Shown here piece after piece: positions 1 to 9,293 of a DNA stretch of 64,000 nt. The translations under genes were made by a program, and so were the position numbers. This stretch comes from Planctomycetota bacterium. Its GTDB lineage: Bacteria > Planctomycetota > Phycisphaerae > UBA1845 > PWPN01. The stretch covers positions 558,001 through 622,000 of the forward strand of contig JAKLEZ010000001.1 in assembly GCA_022711465.1 (NCBI GenBank), given 5' to 3'. A model generated the notes under the pieces. It was not told where the DNA came from. It saw only the letters and a list, made by a program, of their open reading frames with translations, and ran no database searches. Numbering within the stretch: position 1 is the stretch's first letter; each line of letters begins with the position of its first letter.

Positions 1-1365
1 AAGCTCTCCAAGACGGGCGATGAGGCCATGGTCTTTCCCGCTCACGGCGCGGGCTCGCTCTGCGGCGCGCACCTGAGCGACAAGCCGTTCTCCACCATCG
101 GCGCGGAGAAGGCATCCAACCCGTACCTTCAGCATCGCGGTCGCAGCGAATTCATCGCCGCCGTGCTCGACGGCTTGCCGGAGGCCCCGCAGTACTTCAA
201 GCACAATGCCGCGATGAACCGCAAGGGACCAGAGCCGGTAGACTGGAACGCTCTCTCGCCAACGGAAGTCCCGGCATCGGCTGACCTGACCGATCCGGCG
301 AAGGCCTACGTGGTAGACGTTCGCGAAGCCACCGACTACGCCGAGGGGCATATCCCGAACTCCGTCAATATCGGTGTCCGCGGCCGCCTGGAGACGTGGG
401 TCGGGATCATGGTTCCCTGGGGCGCTCCGCTGGTATTGTGCGGATCGCCCGGCGAGTTGACCGAGTCGATACGTCGCCTGCATCGCGTGGGATACCAGGG
501 TAAGGTGATCACGCTCGAAAGCTGGAAGAAAGCGAGCCTGCCGGTAGCCAAAAACGCGATGATCAAGCCGGCCGAGCTGCATGCAATGATCCAGAGGGGC
601 GAAGGCCCCGTGGTCGTCGATGTTCGCTTGCCAAACGAATGGATGGGGCTGCGGATCGGCACAGTGGTGAACCTGCCTCTTCCCCACTTGTCGGAGTTGT
701 CCGCCAAGCTGGATCCCGCACAGCCCGTGCTGGCGGTGTGCAACTCCGCGTATCGTTCCAGCATGGCCGTCGGTATCTTCGAGCGAAGGGGCTTCAAGAA
801 GGCGATGTCGCTGGAGGGCGGGGCGGAGGCGTGGATGGCCGCCGGTCTGCCCGTGTTTGGGGCCGAGCGCAAGGCTGGTTCCCAGGTGACGGCGGCGGCT
901 CCGACGCGATCGATCCGCCTCGCTGACCGCGTCTCAGCGGATGAGTTGATGCGGCTGATCCGGGACTTGCCTGGTACGTTCGACCTCGTCGACATCCGAC
1001 CGGCTGAGCACTACGCCGACTACAACATCCCCGGATCCCGGAACGTCGATGTGGCTGACGTGCTGGCAAACCCGGCATATCTCACCGGAGCAGGTCCGCT
1101 GATTATCGTAGACCGGGACGGCTCGCTGGCCATGCAAGTGGCGGGCATCCTTTCGCAGAAGACCGAACGAAACATTCGCGCCCTCTACGGCGGCGTTGAG
1201 GCATATTGGAGGGGCACCGAGCTGAAACCTGCCGTTCGGGAGGTCCCGTTGCCGCCAACGGTCGGGCCAGCGCCATCGGTTCCTGCTGCTCCGCCCGCAG
1301 CCCCCGGGGCACCGATTCAACCGCCGCCGCCACAGGCGCCCAGGAAAAAGAGCGCGGGGTGTTGA
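1..1365 (+). CDS. MBL-fold hydrolase / triple rhodanese protein, 5' truncated
   Basis: The frame is open from base 1, so the N-terminus lies outside the window. The first residues include an HGAGSLCG segment, the last metal-site region of metallo-beta-lactamase-fold persulfide dioxygenase-like proteins. Three rhodanese domains follow. The first has a Cys in VLCGSPGE, the second has the active-site loop CNSAYRSS, and the third has VDRDGS where the Cys should be, so it is probably non-catalytic. The C-terminus is a Pro/Ala-rich tail. This architecture is known for sulfane-sulfur handling. The gene sits 3 bases upstream of a YeeE/YedE transporter half, which supports a thiosulfate or persulfide import and relay operon. 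The substrate is inferred, not shown. Confidence 0.85.
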   Translation, partial: KLSKTGDEAMVFPAHGAGSLCGAHLSDKPFSTIGAEKASNPYLQHRGRSEFIAAVLDGLPEAPQYFKHNAAMNRKGPEPVDWNALSPTEVPASADLTDPAKAYVVDVREATDYAEGHIPNSVNIGVRGRLETWVGIMVPWGAPLVLCGSPGELTESIRRLHRVGYQGKVITLESWKKASLPVAKNAMIKPAELHAMIQRGEGPVVVDVRLPNEWMGLRIGTVVNLPLPHLSELSAKLDPAQPVLAVCNSAYRSSMAVGIFERRGFKKAMSLEGGAEAWMAAGLPVFGAERKAGSQVTAAAPTRSIRLADRVSADELMRLIRDLPGTFDLVDIRPAEHYADYNIPGSRNVDVADVLANPAYLTGAGPLIIVDRDGSLAMQVAGILSQKTERNIRALYGGVEAYWRGTELKPAVREVPLPPTVGPAPSVPAAPPAAPGAPIQPPPPQAPRKKSAGC

Positions 1366-1368
1366 GCC

Positions 1369-1902
1369 ATGAAAACAACCGACGAAACCATCGAGCGGAA
1401 CTCGCGGCCTTACCTGAACCCCTACCTCGCCGGCGTGATGCTGGGCCTGACGCTGCTCGGATCCTTCCTGATCCTCGGGGCGGGGCTGGGGGCGTCGGCG
1501 GGAATCGCCCGCGTCGGCGCGTTCGCGGAGAGTTGCGTCGCGGCGAGCCACGTCCTTTCGAGCGAGTACTTCGGGAGCTGGGGCTCCACGCCGTTACGCT
1601 ACTACCTCGTCTTCATGCTGCTGGGCACGTTCCTGGGCGGCCTGTTCTCGGCCCTGCTGGGCAACCGCGTGCGCTTCGCGCTCGAACGAGGCAAGGCGAG
1701 CCCGGCGCGTCTGCGGGCAGTCCTGGCGCTGGTCGGTGGCATCATCGTTGGCTTCTCGAGTCGGCTGGCACAGGGCTGCACGTCGGGCCAGGCGCTCTCC
1801 GGAGGCGCGATGCTGCTATCCGGGAGCCTGGTCTTCATGGGTTGTGTCTTCGCCGGCGGCTACGCCACGGCCTGGTTTGTCAGGAGGCAGTGGCATGATT
1901 GA
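1369..1902 (+). CDS. YeeE/YedE family (DUF395) sulfur transporter, N-terminal half protein
   Basis: A 177-residue polytopic membrane protein with hydrophobic segments at about residues 18-45, 75-95, 115-135 and 145-170. The conserved GCTSGQALSGGA motif near residue 135 carries the Cys typical of YeeE/YedE sulfur channels, which pass thiosulfate through a Cys relay. It is about half the length of full TsuA-like YeeE, consistent with a two-gene split transporter. The start ATG follows the previous stop by 3 bases, and the end overlaps the next gene by 8 bases (ATGATTGA), so the three genes are co-translated. The partner half is the next gene. Confidence 0.85.
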   Translation: MKTTDETIERNSRPYLNPYLAGVMLGLTLLGSFLILGAGLGASAGIARVGAFAESCVAASHVLSSEYFGSWGSTPLRYYLVFMLLGTFLGGLFSALLGNRVRFALERGKASPARLRAVLALVGGIIVGFSSRLAQGCTSGQALSGGAMLLSGSLVFMGCVFAGGYATAWFVRRQWHD

Positions 1903-3901
1903 GACGTTCTACGGTCTCGACACGTTGGACACGCCGAAGGCGTTTCTCGTAGCGCTCCTGATCGGGTGTGCGTTCGGCTTCTCGCTGGAGCAGGCCGGCT
2001 TCGGCAGTTCGCGCAAATTGGCCGGCATCTTTTACTTTCGCGACATGACTGTGCTGAAGGTCATGTTCACCGCGATGGTGACGGCCATGCTGGGCCTGCA
2101 GTATTGCCTGGCGATGGGCTGGGTCGCGCAGGACCAAGTCTATTTCATGCCGTCGATCTACGGCGCGCAGGTTGTCGGCGGGCTGTTGTTCGGTGTCGGT
2201 TTTGTGATGAGCAGTTGGTGCCCGGGCACGGCGGCCGTCGGCCTCGCATCGGGGAAGACCGATGCCCTGATCTTCCTCGGCGGAGCGTCCATCGGAAGTA
2301 TCCTCTTCAACGAGTTGTATGGCGTCGTGCAGCCGTTATACCAGTGGGGTGACCGAGGTGTGCAGTTTGCTTGGCAGAACCTGGGCATAGCATCGGCCAC
2401 GTTCGGATTCGCCCTCGCGCTGGTGGCCGTAGTCGCGTTCTGGGGCTCGGAGTATATCGAAAGGAAGGTCAGTGGTACAGGGCGATACCTGTGCAGCCCA
2501 TTCCTCAAGGCGTTCAGCACGGCCGTGCTCGTTCTGGCGGCGGGGCTGTTCATTCTCGCGCCCGGCGCACCAGCGCCCGTAGCCCAGGCGGCTGCGTCGG
2601 CGGCCGACATGGGCGCGAACGTGCTCGAGGACATACAGTCCGGCGCGGATCACGTGGATCCCGAGCCGTTGGCTGGCTGGCTGCTCGCCGGCAGGCCCGA
2701 CCTGCTCCTCATTGACGTCCGCACGCCGGAAGAGTATCGCTCGTTCCACATCCGCGGGGCGGTCAACGTCGCACTGTCTGAACTGCCTGCCTATCTGTCG
2801 TCCCACAGGAATCGGGGCGTCATCGTGCTTTGCTCCAACGGCATGACGCATCCGGCCCAAGCCGCAACCACTCTCGCCCACGCCGGCTACTCGAACGTCC
2901 GTATCCTCACGGACGGGCTCGACGGCTTCGTCAATCGTTGCCTCAAGCCGGCTTCGCTACGAACCGAACTGGTCACGCCCGAGCTCGCCGACAAGATCAA
3001 AGCGTGGCGTGGTTACTTCCTGGCATCCCCGGCCGGCAGCACCTCGGCGATTGCCTCAACGGGGACAATCGCGTCGCGGGCAGCCGAACCCCGGCTGCCG
3101 GGGCTGGTGGAAACAACTTGGCTGGCTGACAACCTCGGTCGGCCGGATTTGCGGATCATCGACGTCCGCACCCAGCCGCAATATAACACCAGCCACATAC
3201 CCGGCTCTGTGTTCCTGGGGTACGACAGCCTGCGCGGCGTGGTGAATGGCACATCGTCGATGTTGCTTCCCGCGGACATGCTGGCGCGGCACATGGAACT
3301 CATGGGCATTCGCCCGAGCGATACCGTGGTCATCGTCGGCGACGAGAAGATGCAGGACGCCACACTGCCGGCCGTGGCCCTGGCCCGGCTGGGGCACGCC
3401 CGTTACGCGGTGCTCAACGGCGGATTCAGCAAGTGGGCGGCAGAGAAACGGCCGACAGACAACCGTCTGCCCGCGATTCATGCGAGCGAGTACCCGGTCC
3501 CGCGCCCGGACCGGTTTACGGTCGATGCACAAGCCGTGTTGAACCACGTAGGCCGTGGCGACGCCTTGCTTCTCGACGTGCGCCCGACGGAGTACTATAC
3601 CGGAAAGAAGGTGGAAGAGGCTCGCGGTGGTCGCATCCCGGGGGCGAAGAACAGGCCGTCTTCCGAGGACGTTGCGAAGGCCGGAAACGCGACGGTGCTG
3701 AAGCCAATAGAAGAGCTGGCACAAGCATACGCGCAACTCATTCCGTCGCTCGACACCCCCGTGATCGTCTACTGCCGCACGGGCCACCAAGCCAGCCAGA
3801 CGTTCTTTGTGCTGAAGCACGTGCTCGGCTACCGCGACGTGCGGTGGTACGACGGCAGTTGGAGTGAGTGGGCAGCACGACCGGAGCTTCCGGTGGAATG
3901 A
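1895..3901 (+). CDS. YeeE/YedE transporter half fused to three rhodanese domains
   Basis: 668 residues from the ATG that overlaps the upstream gene; longer upstream readings lie inside the previous gene. Residues 1-220 are a YeeE half with the conserved SSWCPGTAAVGL motif (Cys109). Three rhodanese domains follow. About 250-350 has Cys313 in VLCSNGMTH. About 402-518 has VGDEKMQD at the active-site position and so lacks the Cys. About 540-660 has Cys627 in the loop CRTGHQAS. The last two together resemble a two-domain thiosulfate sulfurtransferase. The fusion puts sulfur-transfer domains on the transporter, probably to hand imported sulfur to an acceptor. Whether they face the periplasm or cytoplasm cannot be decided by eye. 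Confidence 0.85.
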   Translation: MIETFYGLDTLDTPKAFLVALLIGCAFGFSLEQAGFGSSRKLAGIFYFRDMTVLKVMFTAMVTAMLGLQYCLAMGWVAQDQVYFMPSIYGAQVVGGLLFGVGFVMSSWCPGTAAVGLASGKTDALIFLGGASIGSILFNELYGVVQPLYQWGDRGVQFAWQNLGIASATFGFALALVAVVAFWGSEYIERKVSGTGRYLCSPFLKAFSTAVLVLAAGLFILAPGAPAPVAQAAASAADMGANVLEDIQSGADHVDPEPLAGWLLAGRPDLLLIDVRTPEEYRSFHIRGAVNVALSELPAYLSSHRNRGVIVLCSNGMTHPAQAATTLAHAGYSNVRILTDGLDGFVNRCLKPASLRTELVTPELADKIKAWRGYFLASPAGSTSAIASTGTIASRAAEPRLPGLVETTWLADNLGRPDLRIIDVRTQPQYNTSHIPGSVFLGYDSLRGVVNGTSSMLLPADMLARHMELMGIRPSDTVVIVGDEKMQDATLPAVALARLGHARYAVLNGGFSKWAAEKRPTDNRLPAIHASEYPVPRPDRFTVDAQAVLNHVGRGDALLLDVRPTEYYTGKKVEEARGGRIPGAKNRPSSEDVAKAGNATVLKPIEELAQAYAQLIPSLDTPVIVYCRTGHQASQTFFVLKHVLGYRDVRWYDGSWSEWAARPELPVE

Positions 3902-4124
3902 CGATCAGAGCCCGGGGATTGGCCTGCGCACAGTTTCGGCAGCGGAACGGAATCGGCCGTGGGCCGGCGAAGGGCGTCCGGGGGCCACCGACGCGACGCT
4001 GTCTACCAACGGTCCGTCGCCGATCGGTGGCCAGATCGGCAACGATCGCGGGCGTCACAACAGCAGGAGGCTCATGGCCATGACCATCATGCCGGCGATG
4101 ACTCCGTAGATCACCTGATGAGGT

Positions 4125-4319
4125 TTGCCGTATTCACGGGCCGTGGCCTTCCGAATCATCGAGGAGTTCGAGGAGGTGCTGAGCTACCACCGCATCACGG
4201 TGCCCTCGGATGACCCGCAGCGAGCAACGACTCAGTTGGCGATCTGCATGCCGGAGTGGGATCGACTGAGGGACGGGATTGTCAGGCTGCTGCAACCCGA
4301 CAAAGCCCGGCGGAGGTGA
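4125..4319 (+). CDS. small hypothetical protein
   Basis: A 64-codon frame beginning with TTG, or with GTG at 4143. The translated product is moderately charged (IIEEFEEVLSYHRITVPSDD) with no recognised domain. Its stop codon overlaps the strong GGAGGTGAT ribosome site of the RadC-like gene that starts 5 bases later, which is the main reason to think it is real. No good ribosome site precedes either start. Confidence is low. Confidence 0.4.
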   Translation: MPYSRAVAFRIIEEFEEVLSYHRITVPSDDPQRATTQLAICMPEWDRLRDGIVRLLQPDKARRR

Positions 4320-4324
4320 TCTGC

Positions 4325-4771
4325 ATGACCAACGCCTATCATCTCGAAATCGTCCGGGTCAAACTGCGGGAACCACAATCGGCGGTGAACTCATCGGCCG
4401 AAACCGCATCACGATATGCCTATCTTGAGAAGTACGACCGAGAGCGCCTTATCCGGTTGGATATTGACAGCCAGAATCGAGTGATTGGCGAGGAAGTCGT
4501 CTCCATCGGAACCGTGAATTCGGCGCTCATCCACCCCCGCGAGGTTTTCAAAGGCGCAATTCTGAGCGGCGCCGTGCGGATCATCGTACTGCACAATCAC
4601 CCCGGCGGCGGCCCGCTTCCGAGTGCCGAAGACGAGGAGGTCAATGGCAAGTTGAAGCAGGCCGGCGAGATCCTGGGCATCCCGGTCATCGACTTCGTGA
4701 TCATCGGCGAGGATGGCCGGTACTGGAGTTCGGGGAGCGGGGCATGTCCAGGTCGCTGGACGATGTGGTGA
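4325..4771 (+). CDS. RadC-like JAB (MPN+) domain protein
   Basis: 148 residues. The JAMM metal site is complete: an upstream Glu in GEEVVSIG, then HNHPGGGPLPSAEDEE giving H-x-H, Ser and Asp. It lacks the N-terminal helix-hairpin-helix of chromosomal RadC, like the stand-alone JAB proteins often found on mobile elements and in accessory islands. Start: ATG with GGAGGTGAT 4-5 bases upstream; an upstream in-frame GTG lies inside the preceding ORF. The last ten residues (after RYWSS) do not resemble the usual RadC end. The biochemical role of this family remains unclear; metal-dependent hydrolysis is inferred from the motif. Confidence 0.85.
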   Translation: MTNAYHLEIVRVKLREPQSAVNSSAETASRYAYLEKYDRERLIRLDIDSQNRVIGEEVVSIGTVNSALIHPREVFKGAILSGAVRIIVLHNHPGGGPLPSAEDEEVNGKLKQAGEILGIPVIDFVIIGEDGRYWSSGSGACPGRWTMW

Positions 4772-5034
4772 ATGACCGGTGGTTGGCTGATGAAGCTGTT
4801 CGACAGATCTCAACCGCGATGGACCAGCAGGTCATGGGCGATTCGATTGACTCCTGCCCGAACCACCCGTACGACGAGCCTCCACAGGAGCAGGAGGCTG
4901 GCTTGGAGCACTTGGTGGCCTCCGCGTGGAACGAACAGGCGGCAGCGATGAGCCAGCCTCCGGTACAACAGATGGAAGACGAGTGGATGCAGCAGATGCG
5001 AGATCCGTTCGGCATGATGGGACCGACGATGTGA
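4744..5034 (+). CDS. hypothetical protein, coupled to radC-like gene
   Basis: 96 residues, acidic and Met/Gln-rich, ending in a Met/Pro-rich tail (DPFGMMGPTM). No domain recognised. It overlaps the RadC-like gene by 28 bases in another frame, suggesting translational coupling. Codon choice is like the neighbours and no signal or membrane segment is visible. Confidence 0.55.
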   Translation: MSRSLDDVVNDRWLADEAVRQISTAMDQQVMGDSIDSCPNHPYDEPPQEQEAGLEHLVASAWNEQAAAMSQPPVQQMEDEWMQQMRDPFGMMGPTM

Positions 5035-5133
5035 CAAAGAACAACCGGGGTGAGTGCTCGTCGGATTGAAGGACGATGTGCCGGCTGGAATCGATCGGCT
5101 TTGGGGGATATCCTAATCGTGTGACTGATCCAA

Positions 5134-6648
5134 GTGGCCCGGAAGGCTATTGCGAATCTGAGCGAACTGAGATCACTGGTCACAGGCGGCGAATCAGAAC
5201 GCCTGGAGTTCAGGCGGTCGACCGGACAACGCACCGAGGCGGTCAAGACCGTCTGCGCCATGTTGAACGGTTTGGGCGGCATCTGCTTGTTCGGCGTGGA
5301 CGACCGCGGGGAAGTCGTGGGCCAGGAAGTCTCTGGCCGAACACTCCAGGATGTGGCACATGAACTCGGTCGATTGGAGCCTCCGGCGTTCCCCGATATT
5401 CAGACCGTAACCCTGGAAAACGGCTTGTCGGTCATAGCGATCATCGTGGCCGGAGGTGGCGGCCCCTTCTCGTTCGACGGACGTCCTTATCTCCGGCATG
5501 GGGCCACCACGGTCGTGATGCCGCGTGACGAATACGAACGGCGTCTTATCGAGCGATTACGCAGGGCGCGCCGCTGGGAAAACGAGCCGGTCGTCGAGGG
5601 CGTGACAGTGGCCGACCTTGATGAGGCGGAAATCCAGCTCACCGTTGACAACGCGCTCCGTGCGGGGCGATTGGAACCGCCTCGAAGCCGGGAGTTGGAG
5701 ACCGTGCTTCGCGGGCTCGGACTGATCGTGGATGGCCGACTGCTGAACGCTGCCGTCGTCCTCTACGGGAAAGGCTCCCGGCTTGAGGCCGCCTATCCGC
5801 AGTGTACCATCCGCTTGGCTCGGTTTCGTGGCCGAGATCGACTCGCCGATTTCTCCGACAACCGTCAGTACTGGGGCCATGCTTTTGAACTGCTACGGCG
5901 GGCCGAGACTTTCCTTCGCGACCACGTGCCCATCGCGGGGCGAGTCGTTCCGGGACAGCTGGTTCGTGAAGACTACCCCGCCTATCCGCCTCGCGCTATT
6001 CGTGAGGCCTTGGCCAACGCCTTCTGCCACCGGGACTACGCCATCCCCGGCGGCGCCGTCGCAGTGGCGATGTACGACGGCCGCCTTGAGATCGCCAATC
6101 CTGGGGCACTTCATTTCGGTCTCACGATTGAGGGACTTCTGAAGCCGCACGAATCCAAGCCGTGGAATCCAATCATCGCCGGCGTGTTCTATCGGACCGG
6201 TCTCATTGAGCGATGGGGGACCGGCACCCTGAACATCTTGGATTGGTGCCGTGAGAACGGCAATCCCACACCGGCCTGGAGCCAGGAGGCGGGTTCCGTT
6301 CTGGTCAAGTTCCACCCGATTCCTGTCCCGAAGACACAAGGGGCGGAGTCAAGGGCGGAGTCAGGGGCGGAGTCAAGGGCGGAGTCGCTCCCTCAGAAGG
6401 TGCTGGGCCTGCTTGCTGACGGTCCCCTTTCCACATCACAAATCGCCGCCCATCTGGGTCAGCAGGGAAAGGTCACGGGCGCTCTGAATCGGACCCTACG
6501 ACGCCTTCTCTCGGACGGGCTGATCGATCGAACGATTCCACAACAACCCAAGAGCCGGCTGCAACGCTATCTCCTGACCGACAAGGGCCGGGATCAGTTG
6601 AGATCGGCAGTACCCAATTCGGACACGACCGGCTCCAGAAGCAACTGA
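5134..6648 (+). CDS. AlbA_2/Schlafen-type ATP-binding protein with C-terminal winged helix
   Basis: 504 residues starting at GTG; an in-frame stop lies 3 codons upstream. Residues about 8-130 form the AlbA_2 (AAA_4, Schlafen-like) domain, with the typical ESERLEFRRSTGQ start and GGICLFGVDD. Residues about 285-380 hold the HATPase-like nucleotide site (REALANAFCHRDY, ANPGALHFGLT). A repeat-rich linker follows, then a winged helix (KVLGLLADGPLSTSQIAAHL). Such proteins are annotated as transcriptional regulators and are frequent in accessory and defence islands, but the true function is unknown. The 3' end overlaps the convergent AlbA_2 gene by 153 bases. Confidence 0.85.
   Translation: MARKAIANLSELRSLVTGGESERLEFRRSTGQRTEAVKTVCAMLNGLGGICLFGVDDRGEVVGQEVSGRTLQDVAHELGRLEPPAFPDIQTVTLENGLSVIAIIVAGGGGPFSFDGRPYLRHGATTVVMPRDEYERRLIERLRRARRWENEPVVEGVTVADLDEAEIQLTVDNALRAGRLEPPRSRELETVLRGLGLIVDGRLLNAAVVLYGKGSRLEAAYPQCTIRLARFRGRDRLADFSDNRQYWGHAFELLRRAETFLRDHVPIAGRVVPGQLVREDYPAYPPRAIREALANAFCHRDYAIPGGAVAVAMYDGRLEIANPGALHFGLTIEGLLKPHESKPWNPIIAGVFYRTGLIERWGTGTLNILDWCRENGNPTPAWSQEAGSVLVKFHPIPVPKTQGAESRAESGAESRAESLPQKVLGLLADGPLSTSQIAAHLGQQGKVTGALNRTLRRLLSDGLIDRTIPQQPKSRLQRYLLTDKGRDQLRSAVPNSDTTGSRSN
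6340..6387 (+). repeat. 4 x 12-bp in-frame tandem repeat in the AlbA_2 gene
   Basis: Four copies of RGGGCGGAGTCA (the last ends in G) at 6340, 6352, 6364 and 6376, encoding AES/RAES units in the linker between the ATP-binding domain and the winged helix. The unit length keeps the frame whatever the copy number, so slippage would change only linker length. Confidence 0.9.
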
Positions 6649-8705
6649 ACCTGCGGACACCCTGTGGCGGGTAACCCGACCGATTTCAGCGTTCAGATGC
6701 CGCTCCCAGATTCGCAGGTCGTTGGCGGCGCGCAAGTTGCACTGAATCAAACGTGTGCGAGAGGACGGGACTTGCGCGAAGGTCAGGTTCGCGCTATCCG
6801 GGATGGCGGAAAGGATGGTGGTCTCCGCCGGGAACCGCAGTCTCAGCAGGCCATCCCGAACCAGCGGCGCGAGAAAACGACGCCCGAGGGAGTGTGGATT
6901 CCGCCCCAACAATGTCGCCATCTGCCTCAAGGTCAGAAAACGACCCTGACACAAGCTAAACACGATCTGTCGAGTCGTTTCAGGCGGCAGGTGACGGTTC
7001 TCTCTGGCTGCGGTTGCGATGGCGAGCAAGGCAGGATCGGCCTCGGGAGCCACCGAGCCGTCCCAATGTACGGAGTCCCCCCTGATATGTACGGAGTCCT
7101 CTCCGATATGTACGGAGTCGCCTTCCGCAATGTACGGGGTTGCCGGCCGGTGTGTCGGGTCGCCGATGAGCTGTGACGAGCCCTCCACGACGCGAGAGGA
7201 GCCCTTGAGGACCTCGGTCACTGTAGCGGGTAGCCGGTAGAATGCACCCCTTTTCTGCCCGACCTGCTCCAGGAAGCCCCTGGCAGTCAGGCTTTGCAGT
7301 ACCCTGGTCAGATCGCTTGGGTGCTCTTCCGAAACCTCCCGCAACTGAGCGTTGGAGACCCGCCCGTCAATCTCGGCGGTGATCAGTGCCTGAGTCTCCA
7401 GTGCGGTCAACCTACCCCATCGATCACCGAAGACCTTCCCCAGCCGCCGGATGGAGTCGTCCGGGAGGATGCTGACCATCGGCAACACGAGTTTGACCCG
7501 GTCAGAGCGGTATGTTTCGGCGATGCTGGGCCGTCTCCATTGCTGCGATGCCCAGCCCTGACGAATCTTGTCGTAACCTGAGCCGGCCTTCTCGCCATAG
7601 CCCAAGAGCGAGAACATCGTCTGCAGCGTCCTGTTCCGGCATTCGCTGACACCTCCCCTCAGGATCTGCTCCACGTCGAGCAGCAGTGTGCCGGGGTTGG
7701 AGAACACGAACCGGTCCCGGTACTTCTCGACAATCACGCCGCCCTGGCCGAGATAGTCACCATGGATGAGCGCGTTGACCAAGGCCTCCCGAACCGCCTG
7801 GTGTACGATCGTGTCATCCTTGCGGACCAAGTCGGCGGTCAACTCAAAAGGCACCTTCAGATCAGCGGTCAGGCGCAAGACGACTCGCTGGTAGAACTGG
7901 AAGATGTTGCAAACCCATTTGCCATCCGAGGCGAGCCGGTCCGTCCAGCGCCGATCCGGATCGTCCGACAGTCGCTCGCGGTAGTCCAGGCTAAAGCCGG
8001 GTATTGCCTCAGGATCACGAATCGCCTCCTCCTTCCCGAACATGAGTAGACCGGCAAGGGTCAGCCCCGACACCCTGGTCCGCCGATCCGTTCACCAGGC
8101 GCCAGTCTTCTCAAGGAACTCCTGCTGCCCGAGGGTCAGCCAGGGGTGTGTTGGCTCACGAGCCGAGAAGCGATTGCGGTACTGCTCGAGACTGGCCGGG
8201 TCCAGATCGTCGGGATCGAAGCGATCCAGCACCCGACAGTCGGCGGATTCGTCTGCGCGATCGGCTAGTTGCCGGCCCACCTCGTATTCGGTGCAATGGT
8301 AATCCCCCTCGAAGTTCCGGCGGTAGTGCCGGTGAGAGGGTTCTGGCCCACGTACACCGGCCGCTGGTGGCGGCTTGCCCGGGGAACGTGGACGACAAGG
8401 ACCGACTTGCTCCCCACCTGCCGGACTTGGGCCTGCTCATCGGTCAGGAGATTGATGCTGACCTTGCCTCGATTGTTGATCGTATCCCAGAACGCCTTCC
8501 GGATCTTGGCGGGATCGGACAAGCCAGTGATCACAAAACGGTCGCCGTGTTGTTCCACGCCGAGAACGATGACGCCGCCGTCAGTGTTGGCCATGGCGCT
8601 GTACGTTTCCCATAGGCTGGCTGGCAAACCGCCTCTGGCGGACTTGAACTCCCAGTCGCGGTCTTCACCGATGACCAGAGCCTTGAGAAGTGATTGCTCG
8701 TTCAC
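6496..8705 (-). pseudogene. AlbA_2/Schlafen-type ATP-binding protein, broken
   Basis: The protein family can be followed across three pieces. From GTG 8705 (GAGGA upstream) the AlbA_2 domain runs in one frame to NPLTGT near 8326. One base appears to be missing there, because the frame that follows gives YRRNFEGDYHC, the expected continuation. That frame ends at a TGA (8092-8094) after LEKTGAW, and the same frame resumes immediately with TDRRTRVSGLTLAGLLMFGK, so the TGA looks like a CGA-to-TGA change. The rest holds the HATPase site (REALVNALIHGDY, SNPGTLL) and two winged-helix segments. The final ~100 residues after LRLRFP are also unlike the family. Sequencing error is an alternative for either lesion. 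The downstream part could still be translated from GTG 8073. Confidence 0.8.
7066..7141 (-). repeat. 21-bp tandem repeat in the broken AlbA_2 gene
   Basis: The 12-mer ATGTACGGAGTC (plus strand) recurs at 7066, 7087 and 7108, and a degenerate copy starts at 7130. This is a 21-22 bp period. In the gene it encodes a seven-residue unit (GDSVHIG/R) in the linker between the ATP-binding region and a C-terminal winged helix. The 21-bp unit preserves frame. Confidence 0.85.
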
Positions 8706-8774
8706 GTGAGTCGTCCTCTGAGTATCCTGATGCTCTCCTATATACGCGGATTCCAGCTCGGCGCCCACATGCCC

Positions 8775-9293
8775 TCAGCCGATCCCCACCTCGGCAGCGA
8801 TTGCCACCACTTGCCTCGCCGCTTCATTTCTGGAGATGCGCCTGGTCTCCTGCAGGAACTGAATCGCTCTCTCCCACTTGTTCGCCCTCACCAACCCATA
8901 CAACCGCATTTCCCATCGTGAATCGACTCCGGGGGCGGCGGCGGGCAACCACTCGATATGGACTCTGCCATTTGGCATGCCGCAAGCCAGAATCCGTCGC
9001 CGGTCCTCCGGGTGGTGCTGTTGCTTGAACCGAACGAGTTCGTCAATCATGGCGTCCACGTCGTTCGACTTCAACTCGTTCCACACTTCGGGGTTCTCGG
9101 CTTCGATGATCTCCCAAGCCGAGCGGTAGCCTTCTCGGCGATGGCCGAGGCCCACGGTTTCGTCCCACGCGATGCTGGCGAACATCAGGGTGATATGGGC
9201 AGCCTCCGAGCTTCGAACGCCGTCAGCATTCCGAAGCAGGCGCTCAGACATTTCCTTCAGGATTGCAGACATCTTGCGGGGTAGGTGGGGCAT
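8775..9293 (-). CDS. hypothetical protein
   Basis: 172 residues, no recognised domain, mostly helical and soluble. The second half contains a short repeat-like segment (LYGLVRANKWERAIQFLQE). It starts at ATG 9293; a second ATG lies 7 codons in (MSAILKEMSERLL). It lies directly upstream of, and on the same strand as, the broken AlbA_2 gene, with about 70 bases between, so it may be its partner. Codon use looks native. Confidence 0.7.
   Translation of the reverse strand: MPHLPRKMSAILKEMSERLLRNADGVRSSEAAHITLMFASIAWDETVGLGHRREGYRSAWEIIEAENPEVWNELKSNDVDAMIDELVRFKQQHHPEDRRRILACGMPNGRVHIEWLPAAAPGVDSRWEMRLYGLVRANKWERAIQFLQETRRISRNEAARQVVAIAAEVGIG

Noticed and set aside
7066..7141. CRISPR-like array
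   Set aside because: Short 21-bp period with no unique spacers and inside a coding frame; it is a minisatellite, not a CRISPR array.
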